Made by a program: the position numbers and the translations under genes. From Stagonosporopsis chrysanthemi (taxonomy: Eukaryota > Ascomycota > Dothideomycetes > Pleosporales > Didymellaceae), in contig JAFISE010000050.1 in assembly GCA_022560025.1 (NCBI GenBank), positions 124,001-188,000 on the forward strand: a stretch of 64,000 nt of DNA, in the 5' to 3' direction. This document shows, piece after piece, positions 43,331 through 54,562 of the stretch (positions within the stretch are counted from its first letter, which is position 1; every line of letters begins with the position of its first letter). The notes beneath the pieces are model-generated. The model searched no databases, was not told the DNA's origin, and was given only the letters and a program-made list of their open reading frames with translations.

Positions 43331-45418
43331 TATAGTTAGGTTACTAACTAGTTACTAGTTTGCAGCTTTGTTTTTTTAAGCTAAGTAGCCTGTATACTAT
43401 AGATAAACAAAAACGCGCTTAAAGTATAAGACTTCTATACTTGTAGTTTGTGTACCTATACTGTAAAATATTAGATTAACTAGAAAACAGTACTATTAGA
43501 AAGTACGTCTTGTATTTAATAACATAGTAATTTATTACAGTTATCTATTGTAGTAACAGCTACTAAGTTTACTACAAAGCTATCTCTACTTACAGATTCT
43601 CTAAGCTAGGCTGTGCCTAACCTGCTTTACTATTTAATAATTATTAACTCTAGCTGTATATTTAGAGAACTTACCTAATTAAAGTTAGATTTATCTTAAA
43701 ATAAGCTTATTAAAAAGTACTTAGTTAGTTGTATATATAGAAATAATTATTATAGTTACTTATTATAAGAATAGCTATACACTAAGCTACAGAGCTATAG
43801 AGCCTAAGAAACTTACTATAACTATAGGATATTTATAAAATATTTGTTTGTCTACCTATATCTACTCTCTACTTACTACCTATAACCTATCTATTGCTTT
43901 GTATAACTACTACTATACTGCTAAAGTTTAAGAACATTAGGAACAAAGCTAGCATATAGGCTGTTACTTAGAAACTAAAAGCTAAGCTTTTTACTATAAA
44001 AGCTACCTGTAAAACACTTCTATCTACTAAACTTGCTTGCAAGCCTTAGTACTACAAGCCTAGTAGTAGGTTACTATAGGCTATTATTATAGAACTATTC
44101 TAATTCTCTATAGCTATTGCCTTCTACAAAATCTATTACTACTAGAAAGGTAGTAAACGTCTCTTTTATAAGCTGCTATTTGCATACCTTGTTTGTAAAA
44201 TTATATAGTATATCTAGGTAATAAGCAACGCTTATTTCTAATACTCTATAATTAAGGCTATTTAAAAAGCATATAAAGCTTTCTTAGTAGAATGTTTTAA
44301 AGGTATATATGTTTACAAATATAATTAAATATAAGTGCTAATATTATTAGATCTTAACCTAAACACTATATAAATAAAGAGAGTTACTATTTTATAAAAA
44401 GATTCTAAGCTAGCTCTTTAATACTATAATAAGCTTAGTGCTTTTAGCAGTAGTAAAATATTGTTTTGCTAATTAGTGTACATATTTAAATTCTAACTCT
44501 AATTCTCTAAGTATATCTATAGAAATTAATTACAAACTCTTTCTAAACTAATATTTTCTTAATATAATAATTTACTATAATAATAATTCTCTATATTTTT
44601 GTTATCTAATAGAGATATTTTCTATATATAGTTAGAGTTAGCAAAGCTTATTTTTAGTATTTTTTTTAGCAACTTAAATCTAACTCTTACTCTAAGTATA
44701 GAGAACCTAACTTCTATCTACTTAGTATTAACTTAGTACAGTTAGAGGTTAGGTAGAGGTTAGGTACTGTTATGTGCTACTTTAACCTCTACCTAACTTC
44801 TACTTATTTGCTAGCCTAGGCCTAAATAAGTACATTTACCTAGAAGTTAATACTTAAGTCTTTTAAAGTAACTAAGATAGTACTTTTCTAACTAAATATT
44901 ATATTTTACTACTTTGCTAAGCCTTTTTCTTAAGCTTTTAATACTAGTAGAAGCTCTTCTTTAACTTATTCTAGCAAAGATTAGCTTAAAATTTAGACTC
45001 TACTGCGCAAGATAGCTAAGGATAAGAGTAGTAAAGAGCTAAGAAAGATTAGCTGCTCTTTCTACTATATCTTAGTCTAAAACTAGCTACTTTACTATAA
45101 GATAGTAGGCCTAAAAAGAGTTCTTAAGACTTAGAAAAAGTATAAGAAGAAGAGTAAGCCTCTTAACTTTAAAGAACCTAAGAAGTATTATAGTAAAGTA
45201 GTATTTTACTTTCTTTGTAAGATTAATAAAGTATACTAGTATAAGCTAGTAAAATAATAATAAGCTAAGGTAGAAGAAGCTAGAAAAGTAGAGATAGCTA
45301 AACTTAGGCACGCTAATAAGCTATATAAAGAGCAAGTAGCTTAGAAGAAGTATAAGTAGTAGGCAAAAGAAAAGGAAAAAAAAGACTGTATTAAAGCTAA
45401 GAAGGTAGAAGAAGTAGC

Positions 45419-46514
45419 TAGGCTAGTAAATAAGTAAAAGTTAAGTAGAAGTTAAGGTAGTATATAATAGTACTTAATCTCTACTTAACTCTTACCTGTA
45501 CTAAGTTAATACTAAGTATATAGAGGTTAGGTTGTCTCTACTTAGAGTTAAAGTAAAGTAGAAGTTATATTAAGCTAGTAAATAGGTAAAGGTTAAGTAG
45601 AGGTTAGAGTAGAAAATCAGCTAGCAAATAGGTAGAAGTTAAGTAGTAGTTAAGGTAGCACGTAATAGTACCTAACTTCTACCTAACTTCTTCCTGCACT
45701 AAGTTAATACTAAGTAGGTAAGAGTTAGGTTGTCTTTACTTAGAGTTAAAGTAAAGTAAAGGTTATACTAATATTGTAGAAGATCTTATTCTATAGTAAG
45801 AAGGCTGATTATTACTAGCTATTATTATACACTATAGTAAGCTTACTTTAATAAAGTTATTCTATAGTAAGATAAGCTATTTATTACAACTTAAAATTAT
45901 ATACTCTAGTAAGTACTCTTAACCTAACTCTAACCTAGGTCTGTGCAACCTAACTTCTACCTCTACCTACGCTAGAAGTACTCTTACTTAACCTCTACTC
46001 TTAGCCTATACAACTCTAACCTAATTACTACTCTAAGGTCTGTGTAACTTTAACCTAACCTTTACTTACTACTAAGTACTCTAAACCTTTTTACTAGCCT
46101 AGCAGCACGTAACAGTACTTAACTCCTGTCTAACCTTTAGCTACGCTAAGTTAATACTAAGTAGGTAAGAGTTAAGTTGTCTCTATATAGAGCTAAAGTA
46201 AAGTAGAAGTTATACTAATATTGTAGAAGATTTTATTCTATAGTAAGAGAGCTAATTATTACTACTTATTAATATATACTATAGTAGGCTTACTTTACTA
46301 GAGTTATTTTATAGTATAATAAGCTATTTATTATAACTTAAAATTACGTACCTTAGTAGATCTCTCTAACCTAACTCTAACCTAAGTCTATACAACCTAA
46401 CCTCTACCTCTACTTATACTAGAGGTACTTCTGCCTAACTTCTACTTCTAGCCTATACAACTCTAACCTAACCTATACTTACTACTAGATACTCTAAACC
46501 TATTAACTAGCTTA
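45419..46514. mobile_element. Nested non-autonomous hAT-type elements (MITE cluster)
   Basis: Flanked by a perfect 8-bp duplication GAAGTAGC (45411-45418 and 46515-46522). The end sequences TAGGCTAGTAAATAAG and inverted TAAGCTAGTTAATAGG match the ends of the 7.9-kb hAT element, and subterminal sequence (for example CTAAGTTAATACTAAGTAG) is also shared. Internal repeats at about 45566, 45622 and 46105 show at least two further copies inserted into the outer one. No transposase is present, so these were mobilised in trans. Confidence 0.8.
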
Positions 46515-46535
46515 GAAGTAGCTAAACACAAGGCT

Positions 46536-46968
46536 AAGCTAGTACACTAGGTATCTTTGTATACTTAGAGTCTCTAACTTTAAGTAGGTATTACTCTATA
46601 GTTTTTTAAGATATAGCTTAGTAACGTATTATATTATAGAATGTGCTAAGCTAGAGTATTTAAATAAGCTACTATTTGCTTAGTTTAGATTAGTTTTAGC
46701 TTAGTTATATTGCCTAGAATAGCTAGATAGTATGTACTACCTCTACTTCTATCTAACTCTAAGGTCTACAAATTCTCTATAGGTTCTAAGCAATGTACCT
46801 AAGCTAAAACTAATCTAAATTTAGCAAATAGTAGCTCTTTTAAAAGCTCTAGCTTAGCGCATTTTATACTGTAATATATTACTAAGCTGTATCTTAAGGA
46901 ACTATAGAGTTATACCTATCTAAAGTTAGAGACCCTAAGTATACAAAGGTACCTAGTTTGCTAGCCTA
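46536..46968. mobile_element. Foldback element with about 170-bp inverted repeats
   Basis: The left arm (about 46536-46713) is the reverse complement of the right arm (about 46799-46968) with scattered mismatches, for example AGCTAAAACTAATCTAAA and CTATAGAGTTATACCTA against their partners. A spacer of about 85 bp separates them. No coding capacity. Confidence 0.8.
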
Positions 46969-47049
46969 CTTCTAATTATATAAATATTACTAGGCTTAAC
47001 TTCTATAATAGTAGTTATAACAAGTTAGAGAATTAGCTTATATAATAAG

Positions 47050-48230
47050 ACCTTTACTTTATACTCTAAGGTAATAAAGTACTAGAAGACTAATATTTCT
47101 CTCTAGTTACTAGCTATATATGTAGCAGAGCTCTTATATAGATAAAGCTATTCTTCTACTACTACTCTAGTACTAAAGACTCTACTAATATTAACAAGTA
47201 GATAAAAGACCTTAACATGTTTAAAGAACAAATCTAACCTATGTTTAAAGTATCTAACAAACTTATAATAGCTTAATAGAATATCTAGTATCTTTAGTAA
47301 ACTGATTTAGTTATAGACTACATAGTAGAGTTTTAGCAACTTGCTACGTTGACTAGATTTAATAACACTACACTTATAACACTATTCTATTAGAGCTTTA
47401 AGCTAAGAGTTAAGAAAGAACTTATATATTCTAGTATAGTAACTAACACTATAGACTTATTAGCTACTAAAGCAACTAAAATTAACATACGTCTCTTTAA
47501 ACTTGCAGAAGAACTTAGAAACAACCTGTGTTCTTAAGCTTCTTAAGTACTAATAACTTAACTATAAAATTAATAGAAAGACAACAACGTGTATTATAGA
47601 TAATAAAGCAGACACTATACGTCTAATACTTTATAAAAAGTCTATACTAGTACTAACAGTAGTTTCTATAGCTTAGAGAAAATTAACGTATCTAACCTTA
47701 ATAAAGGGCCTAAGAAGTAGAATAAGAAAGATAAAGATAGTTAAAAAAAGAACAAGTCTTTAGTAACTTGTTATGTATATAGCAAAGTAGGACACTTTAC
47801 TAGAGACTGCTAAAGCAAGAGCAGAGTAATACAGCAACTTAACATACTTATAAGCAATAATACTAATAATAGTAAGTAGAAAGTAGTTACTAGAGACTTA
47901 AGACGCCTTATAGAAGATCCTAAACACTTTAAATCTAGAGATAACAAGTATATTACTTCTACTAAGAACTATTACAGTATATATAGTAAAGCTCTTATAC
48001 TATATACAAAATTACTATCTATACTCTACTTTTATATTATTTAATAAGTAGAAGAGTATAGTAACTTTATAGAAGATAATATAGAAGAAATAAAATACAA
48101 TACTTACTAAGACAAGATTAGATAGTACTAACATCTATACAATATTATAAGAGCTAAGAACTTTTTTAAAAGAGACTTAAAAGCACTTAAGAGCTTTAAG
48201 AAACAGCTATAATACTTCTAGTAATCTTAT
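47050..48230 (+). mobile_element. Ty3/gypsy gag fragment
   Basis: The plus strand decodes through stops to a gag-like protein: FQQLATLTGFNNTTLITLFY, then FKLRVKKELIY, then the zinc knuckle CYVYSKVGHFTRDC (a CCHC with its second Cys changed to Tyr) at about 47.77 kb. It is homologous to the gag at 59.8-60.5 kb. No protease or polymerase follows, so this is a truncated copy. Confidence 0.75.
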
Positions 48231-48239
48231 ACTAAGTAG

Positions 48240-49290
48240 TATAAGCTTGTATTATAAGCTTAGCTAGTTAGCTTAAGCTTAATTAGATAGCTTACTTATA
48301 AGGTGCTTGTTTATTTAGCTTACTACTAAGAAGCTCTAAGCTTCTTACTAAAGTACTTATGTGCACAGCTTAGCTATAAATATAGAACTACTAAATATTT
48401 CCTTTGTATATAATAATACTTTGTCTAATCTATAGTACAAGTACTAATTAATTCTTTTAATTACTAAAGTAGAGACTTACAAGCTTAATAGCAGCTTATA
48501 TAGAATATATAGAAAAAAAATAAGTTTTAAAAGTAACTAGGTTATATACTATACTATAAGCCTGCTTACTTAACTTTAGCTACTTCTTGCTATTAGAGTG
48601 TGCGTACAGCTATAAGGTTAAGAGCCTTATCTGCTACTATATTAATTATATTACTAAGCTTAAGTTCTTGCTAGCTTTTAAAGCAGTGTACAATTAATTA
48701 TTTACCTTAGCTAGTATCTACTTAACCTTTTAAGGCGCAGGCCTTGTACCTCTCTAGCTAGATACTGTTTTATTAAAGCTTAACATACAGCTATATACGC
48801 TTACTCTAGCTGCCTTACTAGAAGTATACTAAGAGGCGTATACGCTAAGTAATATATGTAAACTTAAGGCTTAATTAACTCTAATATATAAGTGTGTGTG
48901 CTAATATAATAGCTTATTACTTAGTTCTATTAGTAAAGTAATTAATTAGCTTAAGAAGAGTGCTAAGGTAATATTACTCTTAGCTAAGTTAATGCATAAT
49001 TAAATTGCTAGCCTTAAAAAGGCTAATAAAGTAGTATTAGCATGTAAACAGTATAAAAAAAAGTATATATAGTAGTATAGAGTCTTAACAAAGAGAGCTA
49101 GAGAAGATCTACTTGCTTAAGGTTAAGCTAATTAGTAGATTACTTGTAAGCAGTGTTAAAAAAGAAAGTAATTAAGTATAAGCTACTAGGCTTTTGCATG
49201 CTATAAGAAGTGCAAAGAGACTAGATATAACTTTTATACGTGTAAGAAAAATACTTTAGATACTACTTAATCTACTTTATTAATATCTAT
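48240..49290 (+). mobile_element. pogo/Fot1-type transposase fragment, 3' half
   Basis: Plus-strand decoding gives the region after the DDE core: INYITKLKFLLAFKAVYN, FQGAGLVPLQLDTVLLKLN, KLMHNQIASLKKANK and a C-terminal Cys/His-rich segment near 49.1-49.25 kb. The N-terminal half is not recognised and the beginning is uncertain. Confidence 0.65.
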
Positions 49291-49499
49291 ATATTATTTT
49301 ATAAAGTAGTTAAGATATATATATATATAAAGGTGCACAAAGTTAGTAGAGTATATTGTTTATTTATATATATTACTTACTTATAATAGATATTATATAG
49401 TTACTATAGTATCTTTTTTACACGTATATATATTATACTCTTGTTACTTGCACTTTATATAGTACGTAAGAGCCTAGCAGCTAATACTTAATTACTCTT

Positions 49500-52400
49500 T
49501 TTATTAACACTCTTTGTATATAATCTGCTAATTAGCTATTAGGCTCTAGCTGTTAGGCTCTAGACTGTTAGACCCTAGCTAGGCTAACAGTAACAATATA
49601 GTACTACTCTAAGCCTGTACTTATAGTCTATAAGTACTGTTAACCTTTTTAGTACTTGTTTAGCTTAGCAGCTTAGGCTAGGTTCTAACATTAGCTTTAT
49701 ATTAAGTAAGTAGATCTATTCTAGCTGCCTTTATTATAGCTTTTTTTTCTAGAGTCTTTTTTTCTAAAGTTTTTTTTTCTAGTCTTTTTTTTCTATATTG
49801 TTTATACATATATATAGCTTTATTAGCTTTTTTAAGGCTAGTAATCTTTTTATATATAAGCTTAACTAATAGAATAATTACCTTAGCGCCTTTCTTAAGC
49901 TAGTTAATTACTTTAATAATAAAGGCAGGCAAGAAGCTCTTATATTAGTATACACGCTTGCAAATTAGTATTAATTAAGCTTTAAGCTTGCGCGTGTTAC
50001 TTAGTATACAAGCTTACTAGATAGCCTTTGCTTAAAAAGATATAGGCGTATATAGCTAGATATTAAGTCTTAAAAGAATAGTGTCTAGCTAGTAAAGTAC
50101 AAGGCCTGCGCCTTAAAAGGCTAAGTAAATATTTAATATAGTAAACAATTACTTAAATACTGCTTTAGAATTAGGTAGAAACTTAAGCTTAGTAATATAA
50201 TTAATATAATTATATATAAAGCTCTTAACCTTACAGCTATATATATACTTAAAGAGTAAGAAGGAGCTAATATTAAGAGGCTATAGTAGGTAAGATAAGT
50301 AAAGTAGTATAACGTACCTTACAGGCAAGTAGCTTACCTAAGCAAGTAGCTTACTTTTACTAAGACTATACTAACACTGCAACTACTTTACAATATTATA
50401 GTATATAATAGTAGTATACTGTGCTATACAGTATATTGTACTAATCTTTAGTACTTTATACATCTTTTCTATATATTTGCATATTATACCTTACTTTGCT
50501 ATATATGCTACAGCGTCTTAAAGACTAAGTGCTTCTATTAACACGTAACCTCTTCTTTACCTTCTTTCTATTACTACAGGCCTTAAACTCTTTTAAAGTA
50601 GTTAGCTGCACTCTCTTAGTAAAGGTTAAAGTCTCTTCTTACTGTACCTGCTTTCTTTTGTGTAATTTACAACGTGTAGCAGCCTTGTTAGCTGCTTGTA
50701 GGTTAGCAACCTAGTTGCGCACTAAAACTAGTAAATACGCTATTAGCTCTGCGCCTTTAGTAAGCTAATTAAAAGCGTTAACTATAGACGTTAGCAAGCT
50801 ATTAGTGTGTCTTTAAATCTTCTTTTAAATTAGCTTTAATTAAGACCTAAACTCTAGAGTGTTGCTTAGTGTTTTAGACTTCTATATACTGTTATCTACA
50901 GTAGGTAGTAGTAGAGTATATAGTTGCACTTTAAGCTTTAATATTACAGCCTCTAGGTTATATAAGACTAGGCTAGCGCCTTTAAACCTTCTCTAAATGT
51001 TGCTTGCTGTAATTAAGGTATTAAAAGCTGCTTTAAAGTACAGCAAGAACTTAAGTTTAGTAATATAAGTAATCTTGCACTATATTAGCTACTTAGCTTA
51101 GCAGCTATAGGCCTTCTTTATTAGAGCAAAACACTCTATATTAAGCAGCTACAGCAGGTATAATAAGTATAAAGGTATATATAAAGTAATAATTTTATGC
51201 TCTTTGTAAAGGGTGTGCTGCTAAGAGCTATTACTAGCGTAAACTAGATAAATTTAGTAGCGAATAACTATAGTGTAGTAGCCCCTTATTTATAGGAGCT
51301 GTAGCTAGGGCCTAGCAGGCTCTAGCTCTAGCTTGCAGAGTTTTTATACTCTGCTTTAGAAGTAAGATAGTTTTGTAGCAGAGCCTTAGTAAGTCTAATC
51401 CTAAGGCACGTAAGTGCTAAGGCACTAGTTGTAGGCCTAGCCTGTTACACTCTTTACAGTACTAGTAGAAATTAACTAAGTTATAGCTCTTATAGCTGTC
51501 TAGAACAAGCAGCTAGTAGCTACTAACAGTACGCGTCTTAGTGTGCTTATTAAAGTACTTTAACTACTTAACTCTAAGCTTATTATTAGTCTAGCTGTTG
51601 TTAGAGACACTTATAACCTAGTTGTTAGGTATACTAGGCTCTTTGTACTAGGCAGAAAGGTAGTGCTTGCTAGAGAAGATAACAAAAGGTAGAATAGACT
51701 AGCTCTTTGTATTAATGCTCTAGATAATACTAGTCTACTTTCTATTACCTTGCTGCACTGTCTTTAGCCTTCTTTAATACTTAGAGCTTATAACAACAGC
51801 TTCTGTAGATATAACGCCTATTATAAAGCTAGATTTGTTAAAGTTGTAAGTGTCTTTATCTAGGATACTATACTTAGCTTTAGTATTCTCTACTAGGCAG
51901 AACTAGTTTCTTATTACTTTAAGATCTTTACACAGAGCTCTCTTATAGTTGTACTTTTAATTAAACTTAACTTTAAGCTCTAGCTAACACTTAACAAAGG
52001 TGCTAGCCTAGTTCTTGCTAACAGGTAGGTAGTAGCACTTAGTAAGCAGAGAATTAGCTATATCCTCTACATTAGCAAGCTAGGGCAAGTATTCTTGCTT
52101 GTCTAGCCTTAATACATGCTAGACAATTACCTTCTCTTTAGTACTTGTTAACTTTATTAAGTTAAGCTTGTAATTGCGTTATAGAGAGGTTCTAGCAAGT
52201 TAGTTGCTAAGTGTCTTTTAAGGCACGTTGTAAATAGCTGCAGTACGTTGCTAAGAGAGTGTTACGTCTTAATAGATAGCCTAGAGAGCAAGCTATATAT
52301 CTACTTTATTTAAGAGCTTTATTGTGTTGTTGCATAGAGGTATTATAAGTAGAGTAAAGTTTAGTATAGTCTTAGCAAAAGTAAGCTACTTGCTTAGGTA

Positions 52401-52700
52401 AGCTACTTACCTGTAAGGTACGTTATAAAGTATATAGATATTACTTTTTTTGCAAAGCTCTTAAAATTTAAAAAAGTAGTAGCTTTTATATCTATTAAGA
52501 ATAAGTAAGTAATATATACTAATAATATAAGTCTTTGTATAAGTATTAAAGTACTTTAGCTACTTAACTTCTAGCTTGTTATTTGTCTAGCTATTATTAC
52601 TAACTATAATTGCTTAATTGCATAGAATATCCTCTTTGTACTAGGTAGAGAAGTAATACTAGCTAGTAAAGATAAGAAAAGGTAAGATAGTCTAGCTAGT
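49500..52700 (-). mobile_element. Older pogo/Fot1-type element split by element B
   Basis: Minus-strand transposase pieces lie on both sides of element B: the C-terminal half at 49.5-50.31 kb (FQGAGLVLYQLDTILLRLN, KKANKAIYMYKQYRKKRLEK) and a DDE-region piece at 52.43-52.70 kb (KYFNTYTKTYIISIYYLL). Removing 50310-52425 joins them. It ends abruptly near 52.7 kb, so it was truncated. The piece at 48.6-49.3 kb lies tail to tail with it. Confidence 0.65.
50310..52425 (-). mobile_element. pogo/Fot1-type transposon B, 2,116 bp
   Basis: Inverted ends of about 64 bp: TAACGTACCTTACAGGCAAG at 50310 and the mirror ending GGTACGTTA at 52425, both carrying AAGTAGCTTAC motifs. It is flanked by TA on both sides (50308-50309 and 52426-52427). 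The minus strand encodes the transposase, with LLYLLQLLNIECFALIKKAY and LKFLLYFKAAFNTLI around 51.0-51.2 kb. It sits inside an older pogo element. Confidence 0.88.
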
Positions 52701-54562
52701 GTTAGAACCTGTAGTCTAAGGGCACAGAGAAGAGTAAAGTATTAAGGTAACAAGTAGTACAATATCTAGAGATTAGGTACAGGTTTAATTAGTAGACAGT
52801 AGACTGTTTACTACTAAGTAGAAACAGTATAGTAGACTCTTAGCCTTTATAGTAAGCTTTGCTATTTAGCCTTACAGCCTCTATAAATCTAAAGAGCTGA
52901 CAATATCTCTTTCTTAAGACTAAACAACCTAGGCAGGTATCTTCTAGAGCTTCTAGAGTAGCTATAGGCTATTATAGCTTGTATTAGCACTAGGTAGTTT
53001 AAAAAGGTTTGTTTAGTAGTAATCTTAGCTATATAGAAATTCTGTTAAATTCTTAGATTTTAACTTACCTTTACTATAATAGTCTGTACTTACTACGTTG
53101 CTGCTGCAGAGTAGAGTACTATACAATAGTCCTTCCCTTTTTATTTTAGTCTATTACTTCTACTCTTACTTGCTAATTAGTATATATTTTTAAAACTTTA
53201 ACTCTTTTTAGATTCTTAAGATAGTGTCCTAGTCTGCGCTATTATACTCTATTATAGCCTATAGTAGCTTAAATTAGCTAGTAGTAGCTAGAAAGCGCTA
53301 TTCTTATCTTCTCTAAATCTAGCTCTAGCTAACTATAGTGTTATAGACTGTTAAGAGCTATTTTACTCTATAACAACTTATAGTTGCTTATAGTTACCTA
53401 TCTATAGCTATAATAATAGATTAGAGTAAGGTTTTAAATATTATAGCTAATTCTGCTATAAAGTTATACTATAAGTATGCCTACTACGTCTACTATTTTG
53501 CTTCTAGCTAGGTTTGCTTCTATAGCGCCCTTAGGTGCTGCTTTCTTATCTTTACTACTATAAACTACAAGTACTTTAGGCTCTAGCTTATTTTAATTAA
53601 GAATACGCTATCTATCTAGTATATAAGGTACTTTTACTACTTCTTGTCTAACAGCAACTATTTTGCAGTATTTAGTACTATTCTATAGTATTATACCTCT
53701 TTTTAACGCTTTATAGCTTGCTAAGGCCCTTAATAAAGACCTTAAGACGCTTTATAGCTATTTCTTGCAGTAAGAAGCTAATAATACTACTACTATTTAA
53801 AAGATTACTACAGAAGCCTCTATTATAAAGTATTATATTGCTTTTACTAAGACTATCTAGTTATAAGTTATTAAAGCCTATTCTAAGCTAGGATAGAGTA
53901 TTATTAACTTTTATAGTAACTACTTACTCTAAGCTAATTACTTTACCTTCTACTCTAGTACTTTAAGTAAATACAACAACTTGCAGTCTAAAGTGCATAG
54001 TAAGACCTGTAAGTATAACAAAGTAACTACTAAGGCTAAGCTTGTAGCCTTTAAGTGTAAGCTTAAGGCAGATATTAACTCTATAACTAACTCTCTATCT
54101 AAGAAGGTTAGTCTTGCTCTTTCTAAGCTATTTTATACTATCTTGTGCTAGAATACTATATTCTAACATATTACAAAGTAAAAGTAAGCTAGTATAGCTA
54201 ATCTAGAGAAGTGTTCTCTCTTAGCTAAGATTAACACTTTTAAAGCTAAGATTGCTACTCTAAAGACCTGTAGGGCTAGAAAGTCTAGTTAAGTAAAGCG
54301 CACTACTACTAATAAGATTAACAAAGTTAAGTACAAGAAGAACAGTGCTCTTTTGTATACTTCTAGGCTGTAGTATAGTAGTTTAGTGTCTAATAGAATA
54401 TTCTATGCTATTTTACAGTATAAAGGTGCTTTTTCTAGTGTTGTAGTTAATAGTAGCTCCTTTTAAGCCTTTTCTAGTATACCTGCCTTTATAGAGTATA
54501 TCTCTAGTTTCTAGTAGAGTTTTTAATTATATTTCTAATTCCTAAAACCTGCTATATAATAT
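52701..54562 (+). other. Unassigned repeat sequence with a fossil reading frame
   Basis: The left part starts GTGTTAGAACCTGTAG, reminiscent of an LTR start (TGTTAG), but no second copy is in the window. From about 53,560 to 54,520 the plus strand decodes as one frame through RIP-type stops, including NNTTTIQKITTEASIIKYYI, AFTKTI, SLSKKVSLALSKLFYTILC and LEKCSLLAKINTFKAKIATL (TAG as Gln). I recognise no domain; a retroelement gag is one possibility. Confidence 0.4.

Larger units (their letters stand above)
36925..44818 (-). mobile_element. hAT-type DNA transposon, 7.9 kb, with 8-bp target duplication
   Basis: The left end TAGACTAGCAAAAAGG and the inverted right end TAGGCTAGCAAATAAG form imperfect terminal inverted repeats. 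They are flanked by GGCCTAGA (36917-36924) and GGCCTAAA (44819-44826), an 8-bp target duplication, the size typical of hAT. The unfilled site is preserved in the other host copy near 58,070. The minus strand, read through stops, shows hAT transposase pieces: EVLLDFIPI and SYTSNNST at about 40.8-41.0 kb, and the C-terminal dimerisation part IFNTTRDV near 37.55 kb. A pogo element (38667-40517) is inserted between these. Bases 42.1-43.3 kb hold another unidentified minus-strand fossil frame. Heavily RIP-mutated and inactive. Confidence 0.85.
36363..46535 (+). mobile_element. Second pogo-like transposon family, copy 1 (5'-truncated, split by insertions)
   Basis: Pieces at 36363-36924, 44827-45418 and 46523-46535 form one element when two hAT-type insertions are removed. 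The joined sequence runs parallel to 57578-58700. Homology starts at 36363 in the middle of the transposase, at the point where the zinc-cluster gene is lost. Read through RIP stops it gives the back half of a pogo/Fot1-type DDE transposase and its lysine-rich C-terminal helix (AKLRHANKLYKEQVA, with TAG as Gln). Its right end is lost at a foldback element. The protein is dead. Confidence 0.8.

Noticed and set aside
50529..50714. 61-codon frame in the AT-rich block (also 58368-58568 and 60055-60240)
   Set aside because: All three run antisense to decoded transposase or gag and are chance frames.
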